DNA from: Sclerodactyla briareus
Lineage: Eukaryota; Echinodermata; Holothuroidea; Dendrochirotida; Sclerodactylidae
Reading direction: 5' to 3'
Assembly: GCA_026419785.1 (NCBI GenBank)
Contig: JAODTK010005848.1
Coordinates: forward strand, 372,001 to 436,000
Length of the DNA: 64,000 nucleotides
Shown here: positions 32,010 through 46,420 of the stretch, piece by piece
Position numbering within the stretch: the stretch's first letter is position 1
Layout: each line of letters opens with the position of its first letter
Program-made: the position numbers and the translations under genes
The notes under the pieces: model-generated
What the model saw: only the letters and a program-made list of their open reading frames with translations
Database searches by the model: none
Told to the model about the DNA's origin: nothing

Positions 32010-35000
32010 CATGGAGGGACTGTGATCCTTTTGGGTGGGACTTGGTGGCGTTGTGGTTCTGTTGGCTGGTGAGGATTAGGGGACTGTGAATCCCCATTGC
32101 TGGTTCATTGGAGCGGACTGGACATGCCCCACTGGTGGTCCAGCGGGGGACTGATCCTGTCTACCAGGGGACCCTGGGAGACTATGGGGCCTGTCTACTG
32201 GTGACCATGGAAACTATGATTCCTATTACTGGTGTCCATGGGAAAAATATTGATCGTACTACTGGTGTCGTGGGGGGACTATGATCCTGTCTACTGGTGT
32301 CCAGAGGGACTATGATCCTATCTACTGGTGTCTGTGGGGACTATTGATTCCTGTCTACTGGTGACCATTGGGGAAACTTATGATTCCTGTCTACTGGTGT
32401 AGTGGGGGACATGATCCTGTCTACTGGGGGTCCGTGGGGGGACCATGATTTCCATCTACTGGTGAGCAACCATGGGGAATCTGAGTCCTATCTACTGGTG
32501 TCTGTTGGGGACTATGATCCTGTCTACTGGTACCATGGGGATTGATTCCTGTCACTGGTGACTGTGGGGGGGACTGATTTCTGCCCACTGGTGACCGTGG
32601 GGGACTAGATTCATGTCCACTGGTGACCGTAGTGGGCTAGGGCGTATTGATCCTGTCACTGGTGACCGTAGTGGGCTATGATTTCTGCCCATGGTGACCG
32701 TAGGGGCTATGATTCTGTCCACTGGTGACCGTGGGGGGACCAATGATTCCTGTCACTGGTGACCGTAGGGGGATATGGTTCTTGTCCACTGGTGACCGTG
32801 AGGGACTATGATTTCCCGGGGACACTGGTGACAGTGGGGGACTATGATCCTGTCCACTGGTGACCGTAGGGGAGCTATGATTCCTGTCCACTGGTGATCG
32901 TGGGGGACTATTATTCCTGTCCACTGGTGACGGTCTTAGGGGGCTAGGATCCTGTCGACTGGTGACCGTAGGGGCTATGATTCCTGTCCACTCGTGACTG
33001 TGGGGGACTATGTTCCTGTCCACTGGGGACTGTGGGGGACTATGATTCCTGTCCATGGTGACGGTTAGGGGGCTCTGATCCTGTCTACTGGTGGACCGTA
33101 GGGGGCTAGGATTCCTGGTCTACTGGTGGACCGTAGGGGCTATGGATTCCTGTCTACTGTTGACCGTAGGGGGCTATGATTCATGCTACTGGTGACCGAG
33201 GGGATTGATTCCTGTCTAATGGTGACGTAGGGGGCTGTGATTCTGTCACTGGTGAGGGGGACTAGAATTCCTGTCCACTGGTGAAAGTAGGGGGATATGA
33301 TCCTGTCTACTGGTGAACGTAGGGGGCTAGATTCCTGCCACGTTGACATCGGGGACTAGGATTCATGTCCAATGGTGACCTAGGGACTATGATTCCTGTC
33401 TAATGGTGACCGTGGGTGACATGAGTCCTGTCACTGGTGACTGTGGGGGACTAGAATTCCTGTCCACTGGTGACCGTAGTGGGCTATGATTCCTGATCCA
33501 CTGGTGACCGTACGGGGGCAATGATTCATGTCCACTGGTGACCGGGGGGACTATGATTCATGTCTATGGTGACCGTGGGGAACTGATTCCTGTCCAATGG
33601 TGACCGAGGGAGAGAATATGATTCCTGTCCACTGGGGACCAGTAGGGGGATATGATTCCTGTCCATGGGACCGTGGAGGGACATGTTCCGTCCATGGTGA
33701 CCGTGGGGGACTATGATTCCTGTCTACTGTGGGACCTTAGGGGACATGATTCCTGTCCACTGGGTGACGTGGGGATATGATTCCTGTCCACGGTGAACGT
33801 GGGGGGGGGGGACGTGATTCCTCTACTGGTGACCGTTAGGGGACTATGATTCCTGTCCATGGTGACCGTAGGGGACTTATGATTACTGTCCAACTGGTGA
33901 CCGTAGGGGCCTATGATTCCTGTCCACTGGTTGACCGTGGGGGACTATGTTCCTGTTCACGGGTGACCGTGGGGGACTATTATTCCTGTCCACTGGTGAC
34001 CGTAGGTGGCTATGATTCGTCTATGGTGACTGTGGGCGGGATGATTGCTGCCTACTGTTGACCGTGGTCAGGGACTATGATTCCTGTCCACTCGTGACTG
34101 TGGGGGACTATTATTCCTGTCCACTGGTGACCGTTGGGGGCTATGTTTCCTGTCCACTGGTGACCGTTGGGGGCTATGTTTCCTGTCCACTGGTGACAGT
34201 GGGGGGGACTATGATTCCTGTCCACTGGGTGACCATAGGGTACTATGATTCCTGTCCACTGGTTGAACCGTGGGGGACTATGATCCTATCCACTGGTGAC
34301 TGTAGGGGCTATGATTCCTGTCCACTGGTGATGTGGGGGGGACTATGATTCCTGTCAACTGGTGCGGTAGGGGGTATGATTCCTGTCTACTGGTGGACGT
34401 AGGGGCTATGATTCCTGTCCACTCGTGACTGTGGGGGACTATGATTGCCTGTCCACTGGTGACTGTGGGGGGGGACTAGGATTCCTGGTCCACTGGTGAC
34501 CGTAGTGGGCTAAGATTCCGGTCTACTGGTTGACCATAGGGGGCTATGATTCATGTCTACTGAGTGGACCGTAGGGGCTATGATTCTTTCTACTGGTGAC
34601 CATAGGGGGCTATGTTCATGTCTACTGGTGACCGTAGGGGGCTATGATTCATGTCCATGGTGATGTGGGGGACTATGATTCCTGCCACTGGTGACGTAGG
34701 GGGGCTATGATTACTGTCCACTGGTGACCGAGGGGACTATGATTCATGTCTACTGGTGACCGTGGAGAACTGATTCTGTCCCCACTCGTGACTGTGGGGG
34801 ACTATGATTCCTGTACACTGGTGACCGTTGGGGGCTATGTTTCCTGTCCACTGGTGACCCTGGGGGGGACTATGACTCCTGTCCACTGGTGACCGGGGGG
34901 ACTATGATTCCGTCTACCGGTGACCGTAAAGGACTATGATTCCGGTCCACTGGTGACCGTGGGGGACTATGATTCCGTCCACTGGTGAAACGTGGGGACT

Positions 35001-38000
35001 ATGATTCCGGTCTACTGGTGACTGTAGGGAGTATGATTACTGTCCACTGGTGACCGTAGTGGGGGAGGGGGACTGACTGATTACTGTCCACTGGTGACCC
35101 TAGGGGGCTATGATTCGGTCCATGGGGTGTCCGTGGGGGGCTGCTGATTCCTGTCCACTGGTGTCACGTGGGGGGCTTGGGGGGCTATGATTCCATTCCA
35201 CTGTGACCGTTAGGGGGGCTTATGATTCCTGTCCTGGTGACCGTTAGGGGCTATGATTCCTGGTGGCTTGGTAATGGTTGAAGGAAGACTGGAGCATAAT
35301 CCATGTGTGACTGAGATAATGCGTCTTGTCCAATGGTGCACAGTAGGGGATTATGATTTCTGCCCTAATGGTGACGTGGGGGACTATGATTCCTGCCCAC
35401 TGGTGACCGTAGGGGGGAGGGGAACTGATTCCTGACCCACTGGTTGACCCTAGGGGACATAGTCCTGTCCAATGGTGACCGTGGGGGACTATGATTCCTG
35501 TCCACTGGTGACCTTAGGGGGCCTATTTCATATTCACTGGTGACCATAGGGGACCGATTCTGCCCCACTGTGACTGTGGGGGACTTGATCCTGTTCACGG
35601 GTGACCGTGGGGGACTATTATTCCTGTCCACTGGTGACCGGAGGTGCTATGATTCCTGTCACTGGTGCCCGAGGGGACTATGATTCAGTCTACTGGTGGA
35701 GTGGGGAAATGATTCCTGTACACTCTGAATGTGGGCGGGACATGATTCGTCCACTGGTGGACCGTAGTAGGCTATGAGTCCGGGTCCACTGGTGACTGTG
35801 GGAGACTGATTCCTGTCTATGGTGACCGTGGGGGACTATGGTTCCTGTCCACTGGTGACCGTTGGGGGCTATGTTTCCTGTCCACTGGTGACCGTTGGGG
35901 GCTATGTTTCCTGTCCACTGGTGACAGTGGGGGACTATGATTCCTGTCCACTGCTGACGGGGAGATATGTCCTTCCAAATGGTGACCGTTTAGGGGGCTA
36001 TGATTCCTTGTCCACTGTGACCAGTGGGGGGCTATGTCCTGTCCACTGGTGAGACCGTAGGGGGGCTATTATTCCTGTCCACTCGTGACTGTGGGGGACT
36101 ATTATTCCTGTCCACTGGTGACCGTTGGGGGCTATGTTTCCTGTCCACTGGTGACCGTTGGGGGCTATGTTTCCTGTCCACTGGTGACCGTTGGGGGCTA
36201 TGTTTCCTGTCCACTGGTGACCGTTGGGGGCTATGTTTCCTGTCCACTGGTGACCGTTGGGGGCTATGTTTCCTGTCCACTGGTGACCATGGGGGACTAT
36301 GATCCTTTCCACTGGTAAGTGGTAACCGTGGGGGGACTGAATTCATGTATCCATGGTGATGGTGGGGGACTGGTGACCGTAGGGTGGCTATGTCTGTCCA
36401 CTGGTGACCGTGCTGATTCCTGTCCACTGGTAAGTGGTGACATGTGGGACTGCATTCCTGCCCACTTGGACCGTAGGGGACTATGATTCCTGTCCACTGG
36501 TAACCGTGGGGGACTGATTCCGTTCACTGGTGACCGTTGGGGGCTATGTTTCCTGTCCACTGGTGACCGTAGTGGGCTATGATTTCTGTACAATGAGACC
36601 CATAGGGGGCTATGATTCCTGTCCAATAGTGACCGTGGGGGACTATGATTCTTATCCACTGGTGAATGTAGGAGACTATGATCCTGTCGTACCGGTGACT
36701 GGGGATTAGATTCCTGCCACTGGTGACCGTAGGGGCTATGATCCTGCCCAATGGTGATAATAGGAGGGACTATGGGCTTCCTGTCCAATGGTTGACGGTG
36801 GGGACTGATTCCTGTCTACTGGTTGACCGTAGGGGACTATGATCCTGTCTAAGTGATGAGTCGTGGGGGCCTATGATTCCTGTCCACTGGTGACGGTGGG
36901 GACTATGATCCTGATCCACTTGTGGACCCGTAGGGGGCTATGATTCCTGTTCACTGGTAACCTGGGGGACTATGATTCCTATCCACTGGTGACCGTAGAG
37001 GACTATGATTACAGCCCACGGGTGACCGTGGGGGACTATTATTCCTGTCCACTGGTGACCGTTGGGGGCTATGTTTCCTGTCCACTGGTGACCGTAGTGG
37101 GCTATGATTCCTGTCCAATGGTGACCGTAGGGGATTATGATTCCTGTCTACTGGTGACCGTGGGGGACTGCTTCGTGTCCACTGTGACTGTAGGGGCTAT
37201 GATTCTGTCCACGGTGACCGTAGGGGGCTTGAGTCCGGCACCACTGGGAAGTGTAACCGTTGGGGACTGATTACTGTCCACTGGTGATTGGTTGGGGACT
37301 GGTGTGACCGGAGGGGGCTATGATTCCTGTCCACTGGGACCATGGGGGACTACGATTCATGTCCACTGGTGACCTGGGGGACTATGATTCCTTTCCACTG
37401 GTAAGTGGTAACCGTGGGGGAATGATTCCTGTCCACTGGTTGACGGTGGGGGACTGGTGACCGTAGGGGGCTTGATTCCTGTCCACTGGACTGTGCTGAT
37501 TCATGTCCACTGGTAAGTGGTGACCATGTGGGGACTGATTCCTGCCCACTGGTGACGTATAGGGGACTATGATCCTGTCCACTGGAACCGTGGGGGGCTA
37601 TGTTTTCTGTCCACTGGTGACCGTTGGGGGACTATGATTCCTATCAATGGTGACCGTAGGGGATTATGATTCCTGTCTACCGGTGACAATGAGGATATGC
37701 TTCATGCACTGGTGACCGTAAGGGGCTATGATTCTGCCCACTGTGATATAGGGGGCTATGATTCCTGTCCACGGTGACGGTGGGGGGGGACTGATTCCGT
37801 TACTGGGACGTAGGGGAATATGATTCCTGTCCACTCGTGACTGTGGGGGACTATTATTCCTGTCCACTGGTGACGGTGGGGGACTGATTCCTGTCACTGG
37901 GGACTGTGAGGGGACTATGATTCTGTCCATGGTGACGTAGGGGACGATTCCGTCTTTAAACCGGGGTGACCATGGGGATTATGATTCCTGTCATGGTGAC

Positions 38001-39610
38001 AGTAAGGGGCTATGATCATGCCAGGGGTGACCGTGGGGGACTATGATTCCTATCCACTGGTGACCGTAGGGGACTTATGATTCTGTGTACCAGTGACCAT
38101 GGGGATATGATTCCTGTCACTGAGTGACCGAAGGGGCTATGATTCTGCCTCAATGGGGGATAATAGGGGGCTATGATCCTGTCCACTGGTGAAGGTGGGG
38201 GACTGATTCCTGTTACTGGTGACCGTAGGGCGACATGATTCCTGTCTACTGATGAGCGTAGGGGGCTATGATCCCGTCCACTGGGTGACGGTGGGGGGAC
38301 TGATTCTTTGTCCACTGGGGACTGTGGGGGACTATGATTCCTGTCACTGGTGACCGTAGGGGGCTTTATCTGTTCACTGGTGACCGTGGGGGACTATGAT
38401 TCCTATACCACTGGTGACCGTAGGGGACTAGGATTCCTGTCCTACTGGTGACCGTGGGGGAGTAGGATTTCTGTCCACTGGTGGGACAGTAGGGGACTGA
38501 TTCCTGTCCAACGTGGTGGACCTTAGAGGACTATGATTAAGGCCCACTGGGACCATAGGGTGACTGATTCTGTCCAATGGTGAAGTAGGGGACATGTCTT
38601 ACTGCCCACTGGTGACACATAGGGGATGATTCCTTGGTCCACGGTGACCGGAGGGGACTATGTTCCCTATCCACTGGTGACCGTAGGGGACTATGATTTT
38701 TGTCTACGGTGACCATGGGGATTATGATTGTCCACGGTGACCGTAGGGGGCTAGATTCTGCACACGGGATTTATCGTGGGGGACTGATTCCTATCTACTG
38801 GGACCGTAGGGGGAAAATTGATTCCTGTCTTACCGGTGACCATGGGGATTATGATTCCTGTCCACTGGTGACCGTAGTGGGCTATGATCCTGTCCCCTGG
38901 GTGACGGGGGAGGATTGATGTCCTGTCTACTTGGTGACGTGGGGGACTATGATTCCTGTCCAATGGTGACCGTAGGGGGCGATGATTCCTTGTCCCTAGT
39001 GGACAGCGTAGGGGCTATGATTCCTGTCCAATGGTGACGGTGGGGACTGATTCCTGTCCACTCGTGACTGTGGGGGACTATGATTTCCGTCCACTTGTGA
39101 CCGTGGGGGACTATTATTCCTGTCCACTGGTGACCGTAGTGGGCTATGATTCCTGTCCACTGGGGACTGTGGGGGACTATGATTCCTGTCACTGTTGACC
39201 GTGGGGGGCTATGTTTTCTGTCCACTGGTGACCATAGGGGACATGATTCCTGTCGACTGGTGACCGATGGGGTCTATGATTCCTTGTCCAATGAGTGACC
39301 ATAGGGGGCTATGATTCCTGGCCCACTGTTGACCGTTAGGGGGGCTATGATTCCTGCCATTGGGACTGTTCCTGGTCTACGGTGACTGTGGGGAGACTAT
39401 GATTCCGTCTACTGGGGACCAAGGGGTATGGATGTGTTGTCGTCCACTGGTGACGTGGGGGACTATGATTCCTGTCTCTGGTGACCGTAGGGCTAGGACT
39501 CTGAATATCTACTGGGACTGTGGGGGAATATGATTCCTGTGGGCAGTAATGGTGAAGAAGACTGAACCAGGGGAGGCACTCCGTGTGTGGTTCCTGTCCA
39601 CTGGTGACTG
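32010..39610. repeat. 7.6-kb minisatellite, unit about 33 bp, roughly 230 copies
   Basis: The consensus unit is GACTATGATTCCTGTCCACT plus GGTGACCGTGGGG. Each unit has a GGTGACC core, which is a BstEII-type site. Most copies are degraded by one- to few-base deletions (actggtgacc to atggtgacg and similar), but runs of perfect copies exist, notably at about 36085-36290, with five consecutive identical units containing GTTGGGGGCTATGTTTCC. The 33-bp period is 11 codons, which explains periodic peptides in spurious frames on both strands. No flanking target duplication is visible. Confidence 0.96.
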
Positions 39611-42124
39611 AGGGGAGACCATTGGCATACCTCTGGGGGGGGGGAGGGGAGAGGCATGGTGGGAATGCTCCCCCACTTAGTCAGTTTCCCTCATGCACCC
39701 CCCACTGAGGAATTTTGAGTGTTTGTCGTTTGTTGTTCATGTGGAAAACAAAATCAGAAACCCTCTCATAAGAGTCTATGTGCGAATGGTGAACTCAAAA
39801 AAAGGGTGAATTTTGTCATGGATTTTTGAGAAATATTGGCTATGCGCGGTTGAGGTGTCTTTTCTGTTCAGGGTGTCCTCAAAAGTCATAAATGTGCAAA
39901 GGGAAATGCTCAAAATTTCGGTTCACCATAGGATTACAGGATGCACAGGTTCAAAAATGTGGCCAGAGTTGTATATGTTTGTAGCATACAGTGTTGAGCG
40001 CAGTTGGCGTTGGTTTGTTGGGGGAGTGGTGGGGATTCCAATGAATTCGGCTAGCCTTACGCACCCATAGTTTAGTATGAACATTCAAGAGGAATGTGGG
40101 TTGGTACGTAGGTAGGCAGAGAGTACGTAGTTGTAACTAGCCATGTGCAGGGGTGAACCGCGCTGTGTATTATCCCTGAGGGAAAACGGCCTTTGTGGAC
40201 TTGTAGATGGGGAACCCGTAGATTAGGTTCATTTGACTCCAGTGACTTTTAATGCCCTACCCGTGGTTCCGGTCAACTGTGTCCACATTCCAAGTTTTGT
40301 TTGAATTTGACAAACTTAGAGAAAAAAAATCACATGCTTCAGGCAAATTTGACTCGTCTTCAGCGCGTTCGGGCGTGTTTCAGTAGGACCACCTGTGACC
40401 CTGCAAAGACCATGCTGTTCAAGACTAACAACAGTCACAAACACTGAGTTTTGTTCAAATGCGTCCAAGTTAGAAGAATTTTCGAGAAAAAACAACAAAA
40501 ACTTTGTCCCCACCCACCAAGGTCGTGTGAATCGGACTAACTCTGTGTATTTTACGCCAAGAAAGTAAAACACACACTAATTCGACCTACGGTGGACCTT
40601 GAAATCACCATCATTTTTTCGGCGGGACCCAACTTTTGCCCCACCACCGCGTCGTGGAATCGGATAAAACTCGTTTTCGTTGTTAAACCCGCCAAAAAAG
40701 GGCAGAGGAACATGCAAGTGATTGCCCACTTCCAAACTCATCCGAGATTACTTGGCGGGACATGTGCACCAATTTTCAGATCAATCCGATAATAAAGCGT
40801 GGTAAAGAGTTATTGCGCTTAACGGCTAGAGTATCCGGGCGGCGGAGATGGAGACAGGATACACCCAAAACATAAATCTCCGGCCAGACACTTCAGGGTC
40901 GCGGGGATTCGGGGATATATGGGACGGGAGCGTTCCTGAATATAGAGGGGCTATCGCTTTCGGTAACACCAATCGATGTCTCAAACCATATGTCTTACCA
41001 AAACATATAGAGGAATTAGTTTGACGAATCCCCCAAAATTGGGATTCTGCTCATTACATTTTAGGTGACCGTAGATGTCAATTATCAGTAAAACAACGCC
41101 TGATAAATGGGAGCCAACCCTCCCTGAATAGATTCCGTGACGACGAATCGCCACAGTTTGCGTCATTAATATTTCAAGAGACTTTCGAATCTTTAACAAT
41201 ACGAAACGAGATTTTATTAAAGAATATCGCAGCTGAAGCCTAAAAGAACCGGAGCCACCGTTTCAGCTCTGAGCAGGCGTATTGCGGGTTTTATTGGTAT
41301 CCGCCCCGCACGATGAAAATCTTTCAAATCGGAAATTAAAAAAAAAGGATGACGTCATGCAACGTTGTCAAAATAAGGTTGGAGGTTGTCAGACTGCGGA
41401 ACAATCCAGATCGAGATCATGGAGTTGTTTCTCTGCGGGTGGCCGTTTTCCAAATAATTTAGTTAAAAGGAGAAATCTTCGATTGCGCACCCCGCCCACC
41501 AGTCCCCTATACTTCAGTTTTGACGTGTAGCGAAACAAAGTCTCACAGGCGATTTGTTTAAGGACAATTCAGTGACGTGAATATGAAGCTTAGCTGATAT
41601 GCAGGTGTAGTCATCCGCCATAGTGAGATGAGAGACTACACCAGCTAGCTTGTCCGCCAAAGACGATGGAAAACAGTGGTTCTCGAAATGCAGTAAACGA
41701 ATATTAAAAGTGATAATTGTTATCTTGACCCCAAGTTTAATATGTCCTGATATCTCGGAAGGTGGGGAATGGGAGGGTTAGGAGAGATCATGTGGGGTTT
41801 ATGGGTTGTTTGGTCGTTTATTCTATTATTTTTGAAGGACGAGGTTGGCAGGGTTACCTCGGATTCCGATGTTGAGGATTAGGTCTCGACTGGGATGGTG
41901 AGGAGTCCGTCTAATCTCTTAGACTCGGATCAGCTGGGAGTACAAATTTTGCGGCACAGTGCGATGTTCAGTCAATTGTTGGTCATAACAGCCCGCTATT
42001 TGTTGTCAGGATTTTTTCGGTCCAAGGCCCGTGGGGCCATTTTATGAGATTTCTACAATGGTACTTTGAATGCATGTCTCCCCCAACAAGCTTCAATTGA
42101 TTTTCTTCAAACTTACTGTTAATG
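39611..42124. other. No gene recognised
   Basis: Unique-looking sequence between two large arrays. Open frames at 39813-40070, 40316-40573 and 41282-41530 show no known domain. A short inverted repeat, GGTGTAGTC / GACTACACC, lies near 41605-41640. Confidence 0.4.
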
Positions 42125-44230
42125 GTCCTTGGGGTTTATAGAGGGCCAGTGGGAGCCGTACTGAGATGCCCATATTGGCACAGATATTAAAATCCAGATA
42201 GATATAGCCCAGATATGGCAGGCCATATCTGGCCATAAACAGCCTATATGGGTATATTTCAGATTCGGGCCGCCGATATAACTGATAAATAAACGTATCA
42301 AGTTCTATCTGGCAACCCCTTTATCTCGCCCATTATGAAACTTTATGATGAACACTTCAGATCAAGTTACATCGCGGGGCACAAGCAAGTAAAATGATAT
42401 GGGCCAGATATGGTCCAGATAAAAGAAATCCAGATATAGCCCAGATATGGCAGGCCATATAGGGCCAGTTATGGTCCAGATATAAAATCCAGATATAGCC
42501 CAGAGATGGCAAGCAATATATGGTCCAGATATGGTCCAGATATGAATCCAAGATATAGCCAGATATGGCAGCCATAACAGGGCCACCAGATATGCCATAT
42601 ATGGCATATATTCCAAATTTGGGAGAGATAACTGATAAAAGTATCGGTTAAAATGGCAACCCCTGTACCGGCCCATATAAAACTTTATATGGCCCACTAT
42701 AACAGTACAGCTGACACAAGAAGGTCACATTGTACTATGGGCCAGATATGGTCTCAAGATATAAAAAAAATCCAGAATAGCCAAGAGAGGGGATATGGCA
42801 AGCCATATACAGACCATATACAGCCATATATGGGTATACTCAGATTTGGGCAGTTAACTCGGATAAAAGTAATCAAGTTATATCTGGCAACCCCGTGATC
42901 TGGCCCATATAAAACTTTTTTATGGCCCATATCAAGTAACTCGTGACCGCAAGCAGATAAATTGATATGCGGCACAAGAGAATGGTCCAGATAGGAAATC
43001 CAGATATAGCCCAGGTATGGCAAGCCATATATGGTCCAGAAATGGTTCCAGATATGAAATCCGGATATAGCCCAGATATGGCAGGCCATATCTGGCCCAT
43101 ATATACAGCCATATATGGGTCATGTTCAGATTTGGGCAGATGTAACTTGATAAGAGTATCAGGTTATATCTGGCAAGCCCCTTTATCTGGCCATATAAAA
43201 CTTTATATGGCCACTATGGTAAAGTACATCATGACACAAGCGCGTCATTTATGGGCAAGATATGGTCCATGAATAAAATCCAGATAAGCCCAGATATGAG
43301 GAAATGGCAAGCCATATCTGAGCCCATATACAGCCATATGATGGGTATATGTCAGATTTAGGCAGATAAACTTGATAAAAGTATTCAGTTCTATCTGGCA
43401 ACCCCTTTATCGGGCCCATCATAAAACTTTATAGGCCATATAAGTACATCATATCACAAAGCGTCAAATTATATGGGCCAGATATGGCCAGAATAAATCC
43501 ACATATAACAAGATATGGCAAGCCAATATGGTCTCCAGATATGACCTCCGGTATAGCCCAGATATGGCAGGCCATATCTGCGCCCTATACAGCATATTAT
43601 GGGTATATTCCGATTTGGCAGATATAACTTGATAGAAGTTTCGTTAGATCTGGCAACCCCTTTATCTGGGCCCATATAAAAACTTTATATGGCCCATGAT
43701 AAGTACATCATGACCCGAGCAGGTCAAAGTGATATGGGCCAGATATGGTCCAGAATAAAATCCAGATATAGCCCAGATATATGGATATGGCAAGACATCA
43801 TCTGGCCATTACAACCAGATATGGGTGATATTCAGATTTGGGCAGATATAACTTGATCAAAGTATCAAGTTATAGCGGCAAACCGTTCATCTGGACCCAT
43901 ATAAAACTTTATATGGTCCCCTTCAAGTACTCGTGACACAAGCAGAAAAATTGATATGGGCCAGATTTGGTCCAGATATGAAATCCAGATATAGCCCAGA
44001 TAGGGCAAGTCATATATGGTCCAGATATGTCCAGATATGAAATCCAAGATATAGCCCAGCCAGCCATTAGGGTGCGTATATTCAGTTCGGGCTAGATAAA
44101 CTTGATAAACGATCTAGGTTATATATGTGCAAACCTTCTAGGCTGGCCCATATAAAACTTTATTGCCCAGATAAAGTACAACATGACACAAGCAGGTCAA
44201 ATTTATATGGGCCAGATATGGTCCATGAAT

Positions 44231-44990
44231 ACATACAATACTACATCGGTCTCTGTCCGAATAATTACTGAGATTCAACTACTCTAAGCAACTCCGAAAT
44301 GTTGGCGTCGTATTCGATAACCATATGATACTTGATCAGCTATTACGTCAAGTCTGCCGTAGTATAGTGCACTATACAGTATCCGTTGCTTTGGCCGGAT
44401 AAGGAAGTATCTGAAGGGACTTCTTGCACTTGTAAGCTTATTCACGCCTTTGTCACTCGCAAGAACAAGTTGATACTGAATAGTGTGTTGTATGACTTCC
44501 AGATTGCAGACTTGACAGATTACAACGGTGAACTGAACACAGCTGCACGTCTCGTGTCGAGAATTGGAAAAATACGACCATGTCACTCCGGCCATGATTG
44601 AGCCTTCCTTGCTCCGATCGTGAACGAATCAATTATAAGATTTACTGATGGTTTATCAATGCTAAACGGATCTAGGGCCAAGCACATCTCTAATATGTCC
44701 ACTTTCGGTCGCAGTACGGATCGCTCGATCCGGCTCCATAGGGCGTTACTCGCCCCCGGTTCAATACTCGTACTGTGGTTCAGGAATGTTTTCTTACAAT
44801 GCACCATTCTTTGGACTCTCTTCCTGAACATGTGAAAATGTGCCAGCTGTCAATAACTTTAAGTCGTGTTGAAAACCGCTACCTTTTCAATAAGGCATTA
44901 AGTTTATTAATGTTCTTGCTGTTAAGCCACGAGAATTACGTTTCATAATTTGTTTGGCGCTATATAAGAACATGTATATTATTATTATAT
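44231..44990 (+). mobile_element. 5'-truncated CR1-like LINE, 3' end, copy 1
   Basis: The fragment encodes the C-terminal part of a CR1-type reverse transcriptase. It shows LRNVGVVFDNHMILDQ, then CKLIHAFVT, LNTAARLVSRIGK and later SFRNVF-like and CQ-VNNF segments in shifting frames. It ends GGCGCTATATAAGAACATG followed by (ATT)n, the microsatellite tail usual for CR1. Upstream it is cut within the RT domain, which is common 5' truncation. It interrupts a satellite monomer, and both sides continue as satellite. Confidence 0.88.
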
Positions 44991-45216
44991 AATAAAATCC
45001 GATATAGCCAGACATGAGGGATCTGGGAAGCAATATATGGCCATACTACAGCCATATAGGGTTATTCAGATTTGGCAGATATAACTGATAAAAGTATCAG
45101 GTTATATCTGGGAACCCCTTTATCTGGCCCATGTAAAACTTTATATGGCCAATATAAAGTACATCCTGCACAAGAGGTCAAATTTAGATGGGCCAGATAT
45201 GGTCCATGAATAAATA

Positions 45217-45983
45217 CAATACTACATCGTGTCTCTGTCGGTAATACTGGTATCGACTACTCCAAGCAACTCCGAAATCTTGGCGTCATATTGGAAACCA
45301 TATGATACTTGATCAGCATTTATTCGTGTCCAAAGTCTGGCCGTTATATAGTGCAACTATACAGTATCCGTTGCTTTGGCCGGGATAGGAGTATCTTGAC
45401 AGGGACTATTGCTTGAAGCTATTCCACCGCCTTGTCACTCGAAGCAAGTTGATTACTGAAAGTGTGTTGTATGACTTCCAGATTGCAGATTGGACAGATT
45501 AACAAAGTGTACTGAACACAGCTGCACGTCTCGTGTCGAGAATTGGCAAATACGCCATGTTCACCCGCAATGATTGAGCTTCATTGGCTGCCGATTAGGT
45601 GACGAATAAAGATAAGATTCTAACTGATGGTTTATAAATGCTAACGCTCTGGGCAAGCTACCTCCGAATATGCTCCACTTTCGGTCGGCAGCCAGCTACG
45701 AGATCAGCTCGATCCGGCTAACTAGGGCGTTACTCGCCCCCAGGTTCAATTACTCGTACGTATGGTTTCGGAATGTTTTCTCTACAATGCACCCATTCTT
45801 TGGAACTCTCTTCCGGACATTGTGAAAATGTGCCAGTCTGTCAATAACTTTGAGTCGTGTATGAAAAACGTACCTTTACTAAGGCATATTAAAGTTAATG
45901 TTTTTTGCATGTTGAGCGCCATGAGAATTACGTTTCGTAATTGGTTTGGCGCTATAAGAACAAGGGATTATTATTATTATTAT
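45217..45983 (+). mobile_element. 5'-truncated CR1-like LINE, 3' end, copy 2
   Basis: This is the same fragment as the one at 44231-44990, with the same truncation point and the same satellite flanks. It carries LRN-GV, LNTAARLVSRIG, FSYNAPILWNSLPDIVK-like (45780-45835, read as YNAPILWNSLPDIVKMCQ) and VNNFESC, then the WFGAI segment and an (ATT)n tail. YNAPILWNSLP is the highly conserved CR1 C-terminal motif. Frames are broken by indels. Confidence 0.9.
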
Positions 45984-46420
45984 AATAAAATCCAGATATA
46001 GCCCAGACATGCGGACTCATGGGAAAGAATATCTGGCCATATACCAGCCATTATTGGTATATTAAGATTTGGGCAGTTATAACTTAATGAAAGTATCAGG
46101 TATATATCTGGCAAACCCCGTCATCTGGCCCATCTAAAACTTTATATGGCCCTATAAAGTACATCATATCACACAGCAGGTCACAACTTTTATATGACCA
46201 GATTGGTACCCAGATATCAAATCCACTTAACCCAGATATATGGGATATAGCAAGCCATGTATCTGGCCATTATACCAGTGGGTAATATTCAGATTTGGGC
46301 AGAGATAACTTAATGAAAGTGTCAATTTATTATTTGGCCAACTTGTTGATGGCACTATAGAAAACTAATATGGCCCCCATACCAAGTGCATCAAAAGCAA
46401 AGAAGATAGCAGATATTAAA

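Larger units (their letters stand above)
42125..46420. repeat. Satellite of about 225-345-bp monomers rich in CCAGATATGG-type subrepeats
   Basis: A landmark, GGCAACCCCTTTATCTGGCC followed by CATATAAAACTTTATATGGC, recurs near 42310, 42655, 42887, 43172, 43398, 43653, 43879, 44130, 45107, 46112 and 46336. Monomer length is therefore about 225-345 bp. The variation comes from different numbers of an internal subrepeat of about 58 bp (ccagatatggtccagatatgaaat / ccagatatagccc). Two of the monomers are split by a CR1-like LINE fragment. Minus-strand frames full of 'YLDHIWP' are artefacts. Confidence 0.95.

Noticed and set aside
32552-39225. Many 60-160-codon ORFs with 11-residue periodic peptides
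   Set aside because: They follow directly from the 33-bp minisatellite on either strand and do not continue across unit indels.
42119-44047. Minus-strand ORFs rich in Trp, Tyr and Ile resembling membrane proteins
   Set aside because: Translations of the AGATATGG-type satellite; several frames of the same DNA give similar peptides.
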